Position numbers and translations under genes: made by a program
Source of the DNA: Corynebacterium yonathiae
Lineage (GTDB): Bacteria; Actinomycetota; Actinomycetes; Mycobacteriales; Mycobacteriaceae
DNA: 64,000 bases
Assembly (NCBI RefSeq): GCF_027570195.1
Contig: NZ_JAKMUZ010000008.1
Span: forward strand, 40,395 to 104,394
Direction of reading: 5' to 3'
Notes under the pieces: generated by a model
The model's database searches: none
What the model was told of the DNA's origin: nothing
Seen by the model: only the letters and a program-made list of their open reading frames with translations
Shown here: positions 51,748-61,725 of the stretch, in pieces
Layout: every line of letters starts with the position of its first letter
How positions within the stretch are numbered: position 1 is the first letter of the stretch

Positions 51748-54700
51748 GTATCTTCTCCTCGATCCATTCGTCCATATGCTTGCCTACGATGCCGATGGCC
51801 GGCTCGTCCGGCACTGCAAGGTGATCGCCTTGCAGCTGCACAATTTCTAGATCCTTAACGATAACTCCCCAACCGCCGTCGGGGTCAATCTCAGCGTAGC
51901 GCGGCTCCAGCTCGATCGCACCGTCGTGCATGCGCTCGGAGCGGAAAAGCAGAACCGGCACGGAAACATCGGCCCAGCGATGGAAGTCAATCTTGGCCAA
52001 GATCTGGTTGTCCACGAAGGAAGCACGCTGGTGCTCCAGAACGCCGGCGGAAAGGCCGTGCTCGGAGGCGTCGGTAGTAGCGAGGAACTCTGCCAGCATT
52101 GTCATGAGCGCATCCTCGCCCATGGTCTCGAGCATCTCGTACGGCGGCTCAAAGTCCAATCCGTAGGTCTTCTTGGCAAAGGCCGCGTAGCGCTCCCAGC
52201 GGGCTCGGGTTTCCTCCGGGGTATCCGGGGCCGGGTGGGACGGCTGGGTGGTATCCAGCAGCGCAATAAACGCCACCTCCACCGAGTCCTGGGTGCGCTT
52301 TTGCAATTGGTAGGCCACCTCGTAGGCCAGCGCGCCACCGAAGGACCAACCACCGAGCACGACCTTGCGGCCACGAGCGTAGTGCAGGATGTCCTCGACA
52401 TAGACCTTGGCTCGCTCCTCTAGCGAACCCTCGATGCGCTCGACTCCGTAGACAGCCACATCCTCGGGCAGGCGGCGGGTTAGCGGCTGGTAGACCACCG
52501 TGGTGCCACCGGCTGGGTGGAACATAAATACGGCGGGGCCGTCGGCTTCGCGCAGCACGCGGATATTGCCTTCTACCTCGGTCTCTAGTCCTTCACGGAC
52601 CAAGTCAGCCAGGCTTTCCAAGGACTCAGCCTCATGGACCTGCTGGGCAGTGACTTCGATGCCTGCGCGTTCGGTGAGGCGCTCGGCAATCTGGGTCGCT
52701 ACCTCTTCGCTTAACTCTGGCAGCGCAGAGGTAACACCCGCTGCGGCCTTGCCAGTAAAGGTAGCCCAGGTGCCAAAGACCATGCGCTCGGAGGCATCGC
52801 GCGGGGCAACGCCCACGCCCTGGCCAGGCTCGTCTTCTTCTGGCGCCGGCGTGTCTTCAGTAGCGATCTCACTGGTATCCACACTGCCGCCAGCTACGGC
52901 CTCTTCCACCATGGCGATGACGTCTGCCAGGGAGGCGTCACGCAGCGCCTGCACCTGCAGCGGCGGAATCTGGAAGTCATTTTCCACGCGATTCTTAATG
53001 CGCATACCCATCAGGGAATCCAGGCCCAGGTCAATGAGCGGCAGCTCTCGGGGCAGGTCAGAGACGTCATAGCCCATGGACTCAGAAACGATGAGCGCGA
53101 GGCGGTCCTCTACGGTTTCCTCCGTGGGGTCCCAGCGCACGGCGTCGACTTCTTCCGTCGCTGCAGGCGCGCTTTCGGGCACATCAGCCACGCCGGGGAT
53201 TGGCGCCACACCCAAGTCCAAAGCGGAGGCAAAACCTTCCGCCAAGAGCTCAGTCTGCATACCACGAACAGCGTAGACAGCCACGGACATGCCGCCGATG
53301 GACTGGCTTACCACCGTAGTAACCTCGCCACGCGGCGGCAGGTCAGCGTGCTCTTCGGTGGCAATGATGCGTGCTCCAGGCTTGACGGCCTCGGCCGCAG
53401 CCTCCACGATGGCCAGCGCAGACGGCGCCTGGTCTGCATTGGTGGAGAAGGCAACCTTGCCCTCTGGCAAGTTAACGCGTGCGCCCGGCAGGCCGGATAC
53501 GCCAGCCGAAGGACGCGCATTGGTCCAGAAACGCTGGCGGTTGAACTGGGTATAAGGCGCCTCTACGCGCGCGCCAGAACCAAAGACCGCGCCAAAATCC
53601 ACCGGCATGCCAGTGACATAGAGCTTGCTGAGCAAGTCTAGGAGTGACTCGGTGGGATCTACCTTGCGCTTCAACGCATACAGCAGCTGCGCATCGGCCT
53701 TGCCCACGGCAAAGGCGGTGGACATTAGCCCCATGAGTGCAACCGGGTTTGGCGAGATTTCTACCAGCTGAGTGTGGCCGGCAGCGAAAGCCGCCTCGGT
53801 GGCATCCTGCAGGTAGACCGAGTGGCGGGTCATGCGCAGCCAGTAATCCTCATCGTGCACGGTGGTCCCAGGACGATAGACCTTGCCCTTATCCACGGAG
53901 GAAAACAGCGGAGTGTGCAGCGGCTTGGCTTCCATGCCGGCAATGGCTGCATGCAGCTCGCCCAGGATAGGATCCACAGCCGAGGTATGCCCGGCCGCCT
54001 TCACATTGAGGGCGCGGGCGAATTTGCCTTCGCCATCGAGCTTTTCCACCAGGTCCAGCACCTCTTGGCGCGGACCGCCCACGGTGGTCATACCGGGGCC
54101 GGTGTATACGGCGGGCTCGATATTTCCGTCGAGCGCAGCAATATCTTCGGCCGAGAGCTCTACTACAGCCATGGCTCCTTGCTCGGCGTCGCTTAGCGAC
54201 GCCTCACCCTCACCCATTAACCGCGCCCGGTGGCAGGCAATCACCATGGCGTCCTCGGCGGAAATGCCGCCTGCGGCATAGGCCGCGGCAATCTCGCCCA
54301 TGGACATGCCCATCACGCCGGCTGGGCGCACGCCAAAGGAAGCGAGCAAGTCCGTCAACGCGATCTGGATAGCGGTAATGGCCACCTGGGCGGTCTCGGT
54401 GTCATAGGTCTGGGCATCGTCTTCAACGATATCGAGGATGGACCACCCGGATTCGAAGTCTACGATGGCGTCCAGCTCTTCCAAACGGGCCTTGAACTGT
54501 GGCGAAAGCGCAATCATATCCTTAGCCATCTTGCGATGCTGGGAGCCGAAACCGGAGTACACGAATACCGGGCCCGGGACCTGCGGCGAATCCGCAGCAG
54601 CGATACCGACGGATACCTTCCCCTCAGCCACCTGACGCAAGCGCTTGACCGCTTCTTCGGTAGAGCTAGCCATCACGACGGCGCGGGAGCGGGAGTGATT

Positions 54701-56419
54701 GCGGCGGGCAATGGTACGGGCGACGTCGACAAGCGCGGGCTTTTCCGCCTCAATGAAGTCCGCCAACAGGGCCGCAGCGCGTGCCCGGCGCGATGGCAAG
54801 AGGCCAGAGACCGGCAACGCGACCGTTTCGGTGGAAAGCTGCGGCTCGCGCTCGGCCGGGGTGCCGCGGTAATCAGTGAGCACGACGTGCGCATTGGTGC
54901 CACCAAAGCCGAAGCCGGATACGCCAGCGACCTTGCGGCCGGAGTACTCGGGCCACTCGCGTGGATCTTCAACCACTTCGAGGTGCTCGGTCTCGAAATC
55001 GATATAGCGATTCGGCGCCGAGTAATTGATATTCGCCGGAATCACATCATTGCGCATTGCCTGGATGACCTTGATGAGGCCCACCACGCCCGCGGCGGAT
55101 TCGGAGTGGCCGATATTGGTCTTGGCAGAACCAAGCAAAATAGGAGTATCGTCCCCGCGCCCTACGCCGAGCACGCGCCCCAATGCAGAGGCCTCGATCG
55201 GATCGCCCAGGATGGTGCCAGTGCCGTGGGCCTCAATATAGTCCACGTCTTGCGGATTCACGCCCGCATCGGCATAGGCGCGGCGCAGCACATCTTCCTG
55301 TGCTTCCGGGTTCGGGGCGGTCAGGCCGTTGGAGTGGCCATCGGAGTTGACGGCTGAGCCCTTGATGACGGCTAAGATATCGTCGCCGTCCGCTTCCGCG
55401 TCCTCCAAACGCTTAAGCACGAGGACGCCGGCGGCGTCGGCACGCACGATGCCATCGGCGTCGTCAGAAAAGGCATGAATGGCACTCGTCGGAGAGGTCA
55501 CGCCCAACTCCGAGAACGCCGTGGATGCATGCGGGGCAGCCAAGATATTCACGCCGCCAGCCAGTGCCACGTCTGCGCTACCCGTGCGCAGATCCTTCAT
55601 CGCCTGGTTTACCGCAACAAGGGAAGAGGAGCAGGCCGTGTCCACGTTGATGGAAGGGCCACGGAAATCCAGGGCGTAGGAAATGCGATTGGCCACCACG
55701 GCAGAAGAAATGCCGGTCAGCGCATAAGGATGCATCTCGGCAGAATCGGCACCGATGAGCATGCCATAGTCATTATTGGTCGATCCCATGTACACACCAG
55801 TCTGCGTGCCACGCAGCTCGTTAGCAGGAACACCAGCGTTTTCGAGCGCTTCCCACACTAACTCCAGCAGGATGCGCTGCTGCGGGTCCATATTGGCAGC
55901 TTCAAGAGGGGACAGGCCAAAGAATTCAGCGTCGAAGGAGGCGATGTCTTCGATATAACCGCCATCGGTATTTTGCTGGGCGATTTTTTCGCTCATCACT
56001 GGGTCAGCAGAGTACTCGGACCACCGGCCCACTGGGAGCGGACCGGTTCCTGCGCGCGACTCTGCCAGCATGGACCAGAATTCTTGGGCGTTCTTTGCTC
56101 CCGGGAAGCGGCCGGAAAGACCAATCACCGCAACGTCGGATCCCTGTGCGATCTGCGGAGCGTGCTCCTCGGGCTGGGGTGCAGTTGGTGCGTTCAGCAG
56201 GCGATCCGCCAGCAGCTCGATGGTGGGGTATTCATATGCCACAGTGGCATCGAGGCGGGTACCGAGTAGATTTTCCAGTTCGCCGGATAGCACTACAGCA
56301 TCCCGCGAAGAAAGACCATAGTTTTCCAGGGGCTTGGAATCTAGGATCTCTTCGGGGGAAACACCGGTGGTCTGGGCGACCCAGTCACGCAGCCATGCTC
56401 GCAGTTGCTCGATGGTCAT
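51722..56419 (-). CDS. pks13: Polyketide synthase Pks13, mycolate condensase
   Basis: 1565 residues that condense two fatty acyl chains into the 3-oxo mycolate precursor. Domains: N-terminal ACP (phosphopantetheine Ser38 in YGLSSRD); ketosynthase about 95-520 (Cys263 in TACSSS, His398 in EAHGTGT, His438 in NIGHSE); acyltransferase about 615-930 (Ser706 in GMSMGE); second ACP (Ser1134 in GLDSLMGM); a linker with an ACP-like helical stretch about 1235-1285; thioesterase about 1295-1555 (Ser1358 in GWSFGG, His1532). Layout equals mycobacterial Pks13. Cytoplasmic; accepts acyl-AMP from FadD32 and a carboxyacyl chain from the AccD complex. Confidence 0.96.
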   Translation of the reverse strand: MTIEQLRAWLRDWVAQTTGVSPEEILDSKPLENYGLSSRDAVVLSGELENLLGTRLDATVAYEYPTIELLADRLLNAPTAPQPEEHAPQIAQGSDVAVIGLSGRFPGAKNAQEFWSMLAESRAGTGPLPVGRWSEYSADPVMSEKIAQQNTDGGYIEDIASFDAEFFGLSPLEAANMDPQQRILLELVWEALENAGVPANELRGTQTGVYMGSTNNDYGMLIGADSAEMHPYALTGISSAVVANRISYALDFRGPSINVDTACSSSLVAVNQAMKDLRTGSADVALAGGVNILAAPHASTAFSELGVTSPTSAIHAFSDDADGIVRADAAGVLVLKRLEDAEADGDDILAVIKGSAVNSDGHSNGLTAPNPEAQEDVLRRAYADAGVNPQDVDYIEAHGTGTILGDPIEASALGRVLGVGRGDDTPILLGSAKTNIGHSESAAGVVGLIKVIQAMRNDVIPANINYSAPNRYIDFETEHLEVVEDPREWPEYSGRKVAGVSGFGFGGTNAHVVLTDYRGTPAEREPQLSTETVALPVSGLLPSRRARAAALLADFIEAEKPALVDVARTIARRNHSRSRAVVMASSTEEAVKRLRQVAEGKVSVGIAAADSPQVPGPVFVYSGFGSQHRKMAKDMIALSPQFKARLEELDAIVDFESGWSILDIVEDDAQTYDTETAQVAITAIQIALTDLLASFGVRPAGVMGMSMGEIAAAYAAGGISAEDAMVIACHRARLMGEGEASLSDAEQGAMAVVELSAEDIAALDGNIEPAVYTGPGMTTVGGPRQEVLDLVEKLDGEGKFARALNVKAAGHTSAVDPILGELHAAIAGMEAKPLHTPLFSSVDKGKVYRPGTTVHDEDYWLRMTRHSVYLQDATEAAFAAGHTQLVEISPNPVALMGLMSTAFAVGKADAQLLYALKRKVDPTESLLDLLSKLYVTGMPVDFGAVFGSGARVEAPYTQFNRQRFWTNARPSAGVSGLPGARVNLPEGKVAFSTNADQAPSALAIVEAAAEAVKPGARIIATEEHADLPPRGEVTTVVSQSIGGMSVAVYAVRGMQTELLAEGFASALDLGVAPIPGVADVPESAPAATEEVDAVRWDPTEETVEDRLALIVSESMGYDVSDLPRELPLIDLGLDSLMGMRIKNRVENDFQIPPLQVQALRDASLADVIAMVEEAVAGGSVDTSEIATEDTPAPEEDEPGQGVGVAPRDASERMVFGTWATFTGKAAAGVTSALPELSEEVATQIAERLTERAGIEVTAQQVHEAESLESLADLVREGLETEVEGNIRVLREADGPAVFMFHPAGGTTVVYQPLTRRLPEDVAVYGVERIEGSLEERAKVYVEDILHYARGRKVVLGGWSFGGALAYEVAYQLQKRTQDSVEVAFIALLDTTQPSHPAPDTPEETRARWERYAAFAKKTYGLDFEPPYEMLETMGEDALMTMLAEFLATTDASEHGLSAGVLEHQRASFVDNQILAKIDFHRWADVSVPVLLFRSERMHDGAIELEPRYAEIDPDGGWGVIVKDLEIVQLQGDHLAVPDEPAIGIVGKHMDEWIEEKIRGGQADNR

Positions 56420-56464
56420 AAAAAGGTCTTTCGTTACGGGATATTACTAAATGGCATGGGGGTA

Positions 56465-56496
56465 TATCGCTATATTTTGTCACTTTGTTAGCGATA
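56465..56496. other. Hairpin between fadD32 and pks13
   Basis: TATCGCTA and TAGCGATA form 8-bp arms around a 16-nt AT-rich loop, just downstream of the fadD32 stop and 46 bp upstream of the pks13 start. It could tune pks13 expression relative to fadD32 or bind a regulator. It has no T-tract. Confidence 0.35.
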
Positions 56497-56498
56497 AA

Positions 56499-58211
56499 TC
56501 AGATTCCCACATAGTTCTTCTTAGCTACGCGGCGCGCAATCTTGCCGGAGGAGGTGCGATTGATTTCGCCAGGTGTTTTCCACACGATGTCATCTGGCGT
56601 AATGCCATGATGCGAGGTGACAGCGGTGCGGATGGCCTCAGTTGCCTCGGCATCGCCGGCCGGCTGCGCATCATCGGCGCGCTCCACCAGCAGTACGAGA
56701 GACTCAGAGTCACCGCCTTCCACAGAGAAAGCAGCCACGGAGTCTGGGCGTACCTGAGCGGAAGCCGCTTGCACCGTGCCCTCAATATCCTGCGGATAGT
56801 GGTTGCGCCCAGCAATGACGATGAGGTCCTTCAGGCGACCAGTGATATACAGCTCACCATCAACAATGACTGCCAAATCTCCGGTGGCCATCCAATAGTC
56901 ATCCTCTGGTAGGCCTTCCTGTTGACGCTCACCCAGCGTATTCCGGAAAGTGGCAGCAGTTTCCTCTGAACGGTTGAGGTAGCCGGTGGCCATGTTGGGA
57001 CCGTGGACCCAGATTTCTCCAATAATGCCATTTTTAACCTCGGCGCGAGTTTCCGGGTCTACGATGGCGAGGTGCTGATGCGGCACACACTGGCCATTGG
57101 ATGCGTAGGCGACGGTGGCGTCGGATTTGTCCTGAATGACAGCGCGACCGGCGGCCAACTCTGAGCGATTAAAGTGCGATATGACTGGGCGCTTTTCGGT
57201 TTGCGGGGTAGCTACAATCAGCGCCGCTTCTGCCAGACCATAGGACGGGCGAAGTACGGAACGATCGACGCTAAAGGCATTAAGGAAGGAGTCCACGGCC
57301 GATTCCGTCACCGGTTCGGAGCCAATAATGATGCCTGCCACGTGCGAGAAATCCGCATCCTTGGCATGACGTGCGGCAAGCTCCAGCGCAAAGTTAGGGA
57401 TGGCTGCATAGGTGGCCTGACTACTTGCGGTAAGCCGCCGTACCCAGCGATCCGGATGCTGGATGAAATCACGTGGGGTCATCATCTCGAAGTCCAAACC
57501 CAAAATGGTAACGAATACGGCCAAAATGATGCCCATATCGTGGTGCATTGGCAGCCAGGAGACGATGCGAGCCGGCATCTGCAATTGCAGTGCTTGGAAG
57601 ATCTGCGCAACATTGGTGATGATCGCTCGATTGGTGAGCTCCACGCCGGCCGGGGTACGGGTAGAACCGGACGTGTACTGCAGGAAGGCAGTGTCCTCTG
57701 CGGTTCCCTCCACGGGTGTCCAGGAGCCAGCCAAGGAATCAGGAAGGGCGTCGATGGAAATGACGCGCGGGCGTTCGCGTTGAGCAGAGAAGTACTTACG
57801 CACGGCTGCCGCCGATACACGATTCGTCACCACGATGGACGGTTCGCAATCACCGAATACCGCCTTCAGGTGGTCCGCGTGGCCCGGTTCATTGGGGTCA
57901 TAAAGCGGAATCGGCACCATGCCCGCGTACAGCGCGCCCAAGAAGCCAAAGACGTATTCCGGTGAATTTCCAGCCAAGATGGCAACGCGGGTGCCAGGAT
58001 CTGCTACCTGCTGCAGGCGTGCAGCCACCACCTTAATGCGGTTATTGACCTGCGAGCGGGTAAGCTCCCGGCAGGTTTCTTCTTCACCGTAGATCCACTG
58101 GCGCATCACCACGCGGTCTGGGTTGGTCTCCGCTTGGAAGAGCTTTTCTGCCAACTGGGCCAAGGTGAACTCGGGCGCTAAGAACTGCCCCATCTGCGCT
58201 TTCAGGTCCAT
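56499..58211 (-). CDS. fadD32: Long-chain fatty acid-AMP ligase FadD32
   Basis: 570 residues, an adenylate-forming enzyme. It activates the meromycolate-equivalent fatty acid as acyl-AMP and loads it on the Pks13 N-terminal ACP. Motifs: YTSGSTRTPAGVELTNRA near 179, SYGLAEAAL near 325, ATGDLAVI near 450 and GRLKDLIVIAGRNHYPQDIE. The nucleotide-binding loop has TRTPAGV in place of the common TGKPKGV, typical of fatty acyl-AMP ligases. Located directly upstream of pks13 in one operon. Confidence 0.95.
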   Translation of the reverse strand: MDLKAQMGQFLAPEFTLAQLAEKLFQAETNPDRVVMRQWIYGEEETCRELTRSQVNNRIKVVAARLQQVADPGTRVAILAGNSPEYVFGFLGALYAGMVPIPLYDPNEPGHADHLKAVFGDCEPSIVVTNRVSAAAVRKYFSAQRERPRVISIDALPDSLAGSWTPVEGTAEDTAFLQYTSGSTRTPAGVELTNRAIITNVAQIFQALQLQMPARIVSWLPMHHDMGIILAVFVTILGLDFEMMTPRDFIQHPDRWVRRLTASSQATYAAIPNFALELAARHAKDADFSHVAGIIIGSEPVTESAVDSFLNAFSVDRSVLRPSYGLAEAALIVATPQTEKRPVISHFNRSELAAGRAVIQDKSDATVAYASNGQCVPHQHLAIVDPETRAEVKNGIIGEIWVHGPNMATGYLNRSEETAATFRNTLGERQQEGLPEDDYWMATGDLAVIVDGELYITGRLKDLIVIAGRNHYPQDIEGTVQAASAQVRPDSVAAFSVEGGDSESLVLLVERADDAQPAGDAEATEAIRTAVTSHHGITPDDIVWKTPGEINRTSSGKIARRVAKKNYVGI

Positions 58212-58270
58212 CGATTCTCCTTAAGTGAATGGTTTCGGCAATAAAACTATCGGAGTTGGGGAAATGGTTG

Positions 58271-59185
58271 TTACGCGGCGTCGATAAGCTGGCGGGCCCA
58301 GCCCACTACCCACTGGTTAGCCGTTGTGCCATCAATGACTCCGCTATTGGAGGCATACTGCGCATGTACGCCATTCGCGGCAATTAAACCGTGCGCACGC
58401 TCCAGCGCATTAGACACGTTCGGCGGGGCGTCACAGACCGAATCATTGGGCGCGCAAATCTGGAAGGTGCGATCCGCCAAGCTACCGAACCCATTCTGGC
58501 GTGCACCGCGCATGGAGGCACCCGGAACAATGGGCTGAACCAAACCGGATACCGGCTGGAGGGCAATTTCCGCACCCACGCCGCCGACCTTGCGGCCTGG
58601 GTTTTGGCCAACGCCGTTTTGGCGGCGACCATCTGCAATGAGAGCCACACCTGCAATGCTTTCCGCCGGCACCGCACCCTGGCCGCCACCGATCTCATCA
58701 GCGACGTCACCAGCAATGACCGCACCCTGAGAAAAGCCACTCAAAATAAATTTGGTCTCCGGGCAGCTCTCGTGCACACCGCGCAGCTCATCATTCATCT
58801 TTGCGGTTCCCTCATTGCGGGAATCGTCGTAGCTCATTTCATGTTGCGCATTAATGTTTTTAAACTGCGCAGTATAAGGAAGGGTCCAGACCTTCACGTC
58901 GTCCCCGTAGGCCTCCTGCAGCGGCTTCGTTATAGACAGCATGAACGAGCGCGGATTAGCAGAAGGATTAATAGGGTCGTCGTCAGCCGCAGACTCCCAC
59001 GTACCCGGGGCGGAAATGAACTCCACACGGGGGCACCAGTCGGGCTGCTGCTGCGGCGGTGGCGCAGCCTGCTCTGTGGGGCGCGGGGCTGGGGAGTCGG
59101 TGCCCTGGTTGAGGTAACGCGACGCGCCCACGCCGATGACAGCTAAAACGACGAGGACTGCGACGACGGTAATAGTTTTTCTCAT
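58271..59185 (-). CDS. Cutinase-family envelope lipase (Rv3802c/Culp6-like)
   Basis: 304 residues. One N-terminal hydrophobic signal/anchor (about 4-22), a Pro/Gln-rich linker, then an alpha/beta-hydrolase cutinase domain. Nucleophile Ser152 in LSGFSQGAV; Asp in CAPNDSVCD; His in NGVHAQYASN. Rv3802c is an essential phospholipase/thioesterase in the same place next to fadD32. It acts outside the membrane, probably on lipids or as a thioesterase linked to mycolate metabolism. RBS and spacing fit the fadD32 operon. Confidence 0.88.
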   Translation of the reverse strand: MRKTITVVAVLVVLAVIGVGASRYLNQGTDSPAPRPTEQAAPPPQQQPDWCPRVEFISAPGTWESAADDDPINPSANPRSFMLSITKPLQEAYGDDVKVWTLPYTAQFKNINAQHEMSYDDSRNEGTAKMNDELRGVHESCPETKFILSGFSQGAVIAGDVADEIGGGQGAVPAESIAGVALIADGRRQNGVGQNPGRKVGGVGAEIALQPVSGLVQPIVPGASMRGARQNGFGSLADRTFQICAPNDSVCDAPPNVSNALERAHGLIAANGVHAQYASNSGVIDGTTANQWVVGWARQLIDAA

Positions 59186-59207
59186 GAATTAGTTGTACCA
59201 GGTAAAC

Positions 59208-59639
59208 CTAGCAAATCCCTGTACGCGCGGAATCCGTAATCAGCTTGGAAAGCTCCTCAAAGTCCATCGTGGTCCGCTGCTGCTCAACAAGCTGGCCGGC
59301 GACCGCAGAGATGGTGACTTCATTCTCATCGCAGGCTGCTTTGCCCGCACCGAGGAGCTGATCTTCTACCCCATCAACGTTAACGCCGGCATCTTTGAGC
59401 TTGCCCAGATACTTGGCTTCCGATTCCGGCACCTCAGCGGACGGGATTTCAGAAATCTCGCGTGCGCCGCGGTCCTCCTGTGCCTTAGAGGATGTCTCTT
59501 CCGCTGAGGTAGGGGTATCCGACTCCCGCTCGAGGGGCGCGACCTCGGTCTCCTGCGAAGGCTCGCTATCCACAGTGGCGGAACCGCAACCTGCAAGGGT
59601 CAAGCACAACGCCGCGCCCACTACTACTAGCTTGCGCAT
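59208..59639 (-). CDS. DUF732 lipoprotein
   Basis: 143 residues with a lipobox (LTLAGC, Cys18), a Glu/Ser/Thr linker, then a DUF732 domain (YLGKLKDAGVNVDGVEDQLL, with the GKAACDE pattern and a final Cys likely disulfide-bonded to it). Only 2 bp separate it from the mycolyltransferase stop, so the two are coupled. Role unknown; possibly a small accessory of the mycolyltransferase or cutinase. Confidence 0.8.
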   Translation of the reverse strand: MRKLVVVGAALCLTLAGCGSATVDSEPSQETEVAPLERESDTPTSAEETSSKAQEDRGAREISEIPSAEVPESEAKYLGKLKDAGVNVDGVEDQLLGAGKAACDENEVTISAVAGQLVEQQRTTMDFEELSKLITDSARTGIC

Positions 59640-59641
59640 GA

Positions 59642-61588
59642 CTACTTCTTCTCGGTCCGAACCTGGCCCAAGACCTCACTAATCTTGCCATGCTGGAATT
59701 CCTGGCTCAGGCCACCAGCGGCAATCTCGGAGTAGTCAGAGGTAGGCCAACCGAACTCGCCCTGCTCCCAGCCAGCCTTGCCCCAGCGGTCCATAATCTT
59801 GCTCTTCAAGATGTAGTGCGCACCAGTCTTCGGGGACCAGTAGATGCTGCCCTTCTCAAAGGTCTGGAAGAAGCCGCCCTTGACGGCGTTCTCGCCGGAC
59901 GTCGGGAAGCCCAGCGCAGACTCCGCGCCGCCCATGTCCTTGTACTTGGCGCCGATAGCACCGTGTACTACCTGGTTGGAGCCATCCGGGTTACGGGTAA
60001 GGACTCCGTTCTGGAATTCCTGCATATAGCCCTCACCGACCTTCTTTACTGAGCCGGTCGGGTACTTCAGGTCGCCCTTTTCGTAGCCATTTTTGCCCCA
60101 AGCCTGGAACATATCGCCGGTAATCTCCCAGGCACCAGTCTCCGGGGACCAGTAAATGGAGCCGTGCTCAAAATGTACGAAGCGGCCCTTGCCGTCCGAT
60201 GTCTTGGACTCGCCGGTCTTCGGGAAGCCAAGCCAGGAGGTTGGTCCGCCGATTTCGGCATAGCGAGCACCAATACGGCCGAAGAGGGCGTGCGCACCGG
60301 TGTCCGGTGACCAATAGGCGGTACCAGTCTCGAAGTCTTGGGCTTTGCCTTTCTTGGCGACGTCGTACTCATTATTCAAGCAAGAACCAATAACGCCGCT
60401 CTTAGTCTCCTTAGCGATAGCACCGATTGCCTCACAGTCCGCACCGCGGTCGGCCTTGTCCATCTGCAATGCATCTGCGATGTATGGCCATGCCTGCTGC
60501 ATCTCAAACTGCCAGTATTCCCAGCTGTGCACGCCGGATGGGCGGAACTTAACCACAGGGTCAATCTTGGCGCGCTTCGCATAATCAACATAGGTCTGGG
60601 TGGACATACGGGAGATGACCTCCAAGCCCATGCCAGCGAGGTTTGCCTGGCCCTTAGCCACGGAGTTGGCGTTGCCAAAGTCATCCTTGCCCGAACCTGC
60701 GGAGACATATACCTTCATGTCCTTCAGGTTTTCAATGCCCAGCTTTGGATCATGGTCGATCCAGTTTTGGGAGCCCGGCTGGCCCCACATCTTGCGGGAA
60801 TCATAACCGCCGGCATCGCGCTGCGAAGCCATGATGGCTTCCGGCATGCCACGCGTAGTGGTATCGAGGTAGCCGGAGAAAGAACCCACGAAGCTAAACA
60901 GGTGCGGGTTGCGCTCAGCCAGGTTCATCGCGGCAGTACCGCCCATGGACAGGCCGGTTACCGCGCGCTTGTGGTTGGAGCGGTACTCATTGTCCAGGAT
61001 CGGGATCAATTCCTTGGTCAGGAAGGTCTCCCACATATAGTGCTTACCGCGGTCTGCTTGCTCCCAGTCCGAGTAGAAGGAAGACTCGCCGCCTACCGGC
61101 ATGATCAGGTTGACGTTGCGGTCGGCGTACTGGTTCAAAATATTGGTTTCAATGGTCCAGCCGGACTCATCGTCACGTGCACGCAGGCCATCCAGTGCCC
61201 ATACCTCTGGGAACTTCTTTTCTGGGTGGGAGTACCAGTCACGGGCGAGCTGGATTTGCACCTTCTGCTCTTTGTCCGGCATCGCCGCAGACTTGATGTA
61301 GACCATCAAGTGGCGGTTGGTTAGGTACTCCACGCGGTTGATCTTCACGCCCTCCGGCAAGCCCTTAACATCCGGGTATTCGGTGTTCAGCGGGGTGCGG
61401 GCGGGTGGATCCTTCGGTGCGAAATGATCGGACAGGCTGGAATCGCCGCCGATTGCGGAAGAGAGATCGCCTACAGAAGATTGTGCGGTGGCGTTTGGCA
61501 GCAGGGCCAAACCCACGGCGATGGCGGTAGGTACTGCGGCCACAGCAAGGCCCTTGCGAGCCTTGCTCGGGGAAGTGCTTTTGCGCAT
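59642..61588 (-). CDS. cop1: Trehalose corynomycolyl transferase with LGFP repeats (Cop1/PS1-type)
   Basis: 648 residues. Signal peptide (about 1-35), then an antigen-85-like alpha/beta-hydrolase (about 60-385) with nucleophile Ser in TGLSMGGTAAMN and the conserved region around QDWYSHPEK-like motifs; it transfers mycolate from trehalose monomycolate to the wall or to another TMM. The C-terminal part (about 400-640) holds about four to five LGFP repeats (GPTSWLGFPKTGE, AESALGFPTSGE), which anchor the enzyme to arabinogalactan. This matches C. glutamicum Cop1 and the fbp region beside cutinase and fadD32. Confidence 0.92.
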   Translation of the reverse strand: MRKSTSPSKARKGLAVAAVPTAIAVGLALLPNATAQSSVGDLSSAIGGDSSLSDHFAPKDPPARTPLNTEYPDVKGLPEGVKINRVEYLTNRHLMVYIKSAAMPDKEQKVQIQLARDWYSHPEKKFPEVWALDGLRARDDESGWTIETNILNQYADRNVNLIMPVGGESSFYSDWEQADRGKHYMWETFLTKELIPILDNEYRSNHKRAVTGLSMGGTAAMNLAERNPHLFSFVGSFSGYLDTTTRGMPEAIMASQRDAGGYDSRKMWGQPGSQNWIDHDPKLGIENLKDMKVYVSAGSGKDDFGNANSVAKGQANLAGMGLEVISRMSTQTYVDYAKRAKIDPVVKFRPSGVHSWEYWQFEMQQAWPYIADALQMDKADRGADCEAIGAIAKETKSGVIGSCLNNEYDVAKKGKAQDFETGTAYWSPDTGAHALFGRIGARYAEIGGPTSWLGFPKTGESKTSDGKGRFVHFEHGSIYWSPETGAWEITGDMFQAWGKNGYEKGDLKYPTGSVKKVGEGYMQEFQNGVLTRNPDGSNQVVHGAIGAKYKDMGGAESALGFPTSGENAVKGGFFQTFEKGSIYWSPKTGAHYILKSKIMDRWGKAGWEQGEFGWPTSDYSEIAAGGLSQEFQHGKISEVLGQVRTEKK

Positions 61589-61679
61589 AGGTAAACGTCC
61601 TTGAAGATTTGCCGCGGTACCTTTCCGAGGGTTCCCCTCCCCCGGACCGATGCCTACGGCGTGAGCTGTCTATCGTGTA

Positions 61680-61702
61680 CTCAAGTTTAAGTTGAACTTG
61701 AG
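61680..61702. promoter_or_regulatory. Inverted repeat upstream of cop1
   Basis: CTCAAGTT-TAAGTTG-AACTTGAG, perfect 8-bp arms, 92-114 bp before the cop1 start. The centre also holds tandem AAGTT units. Candidate operator for a cell-envelope regulator, or an mRNA end for the neighbouring aldehyde dehydrogenase gene. Confidence 0.5.
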
Positions 61703-61725
61703 ACTTACGTTAGACAGACACGCCG

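Noticed and set aside
54230..55357. 375-residue forward frame inside pks13
   Set aside because: Antisense shadow of conserved ketosynthase and acyltransferase sequence; composition is not protein-like.
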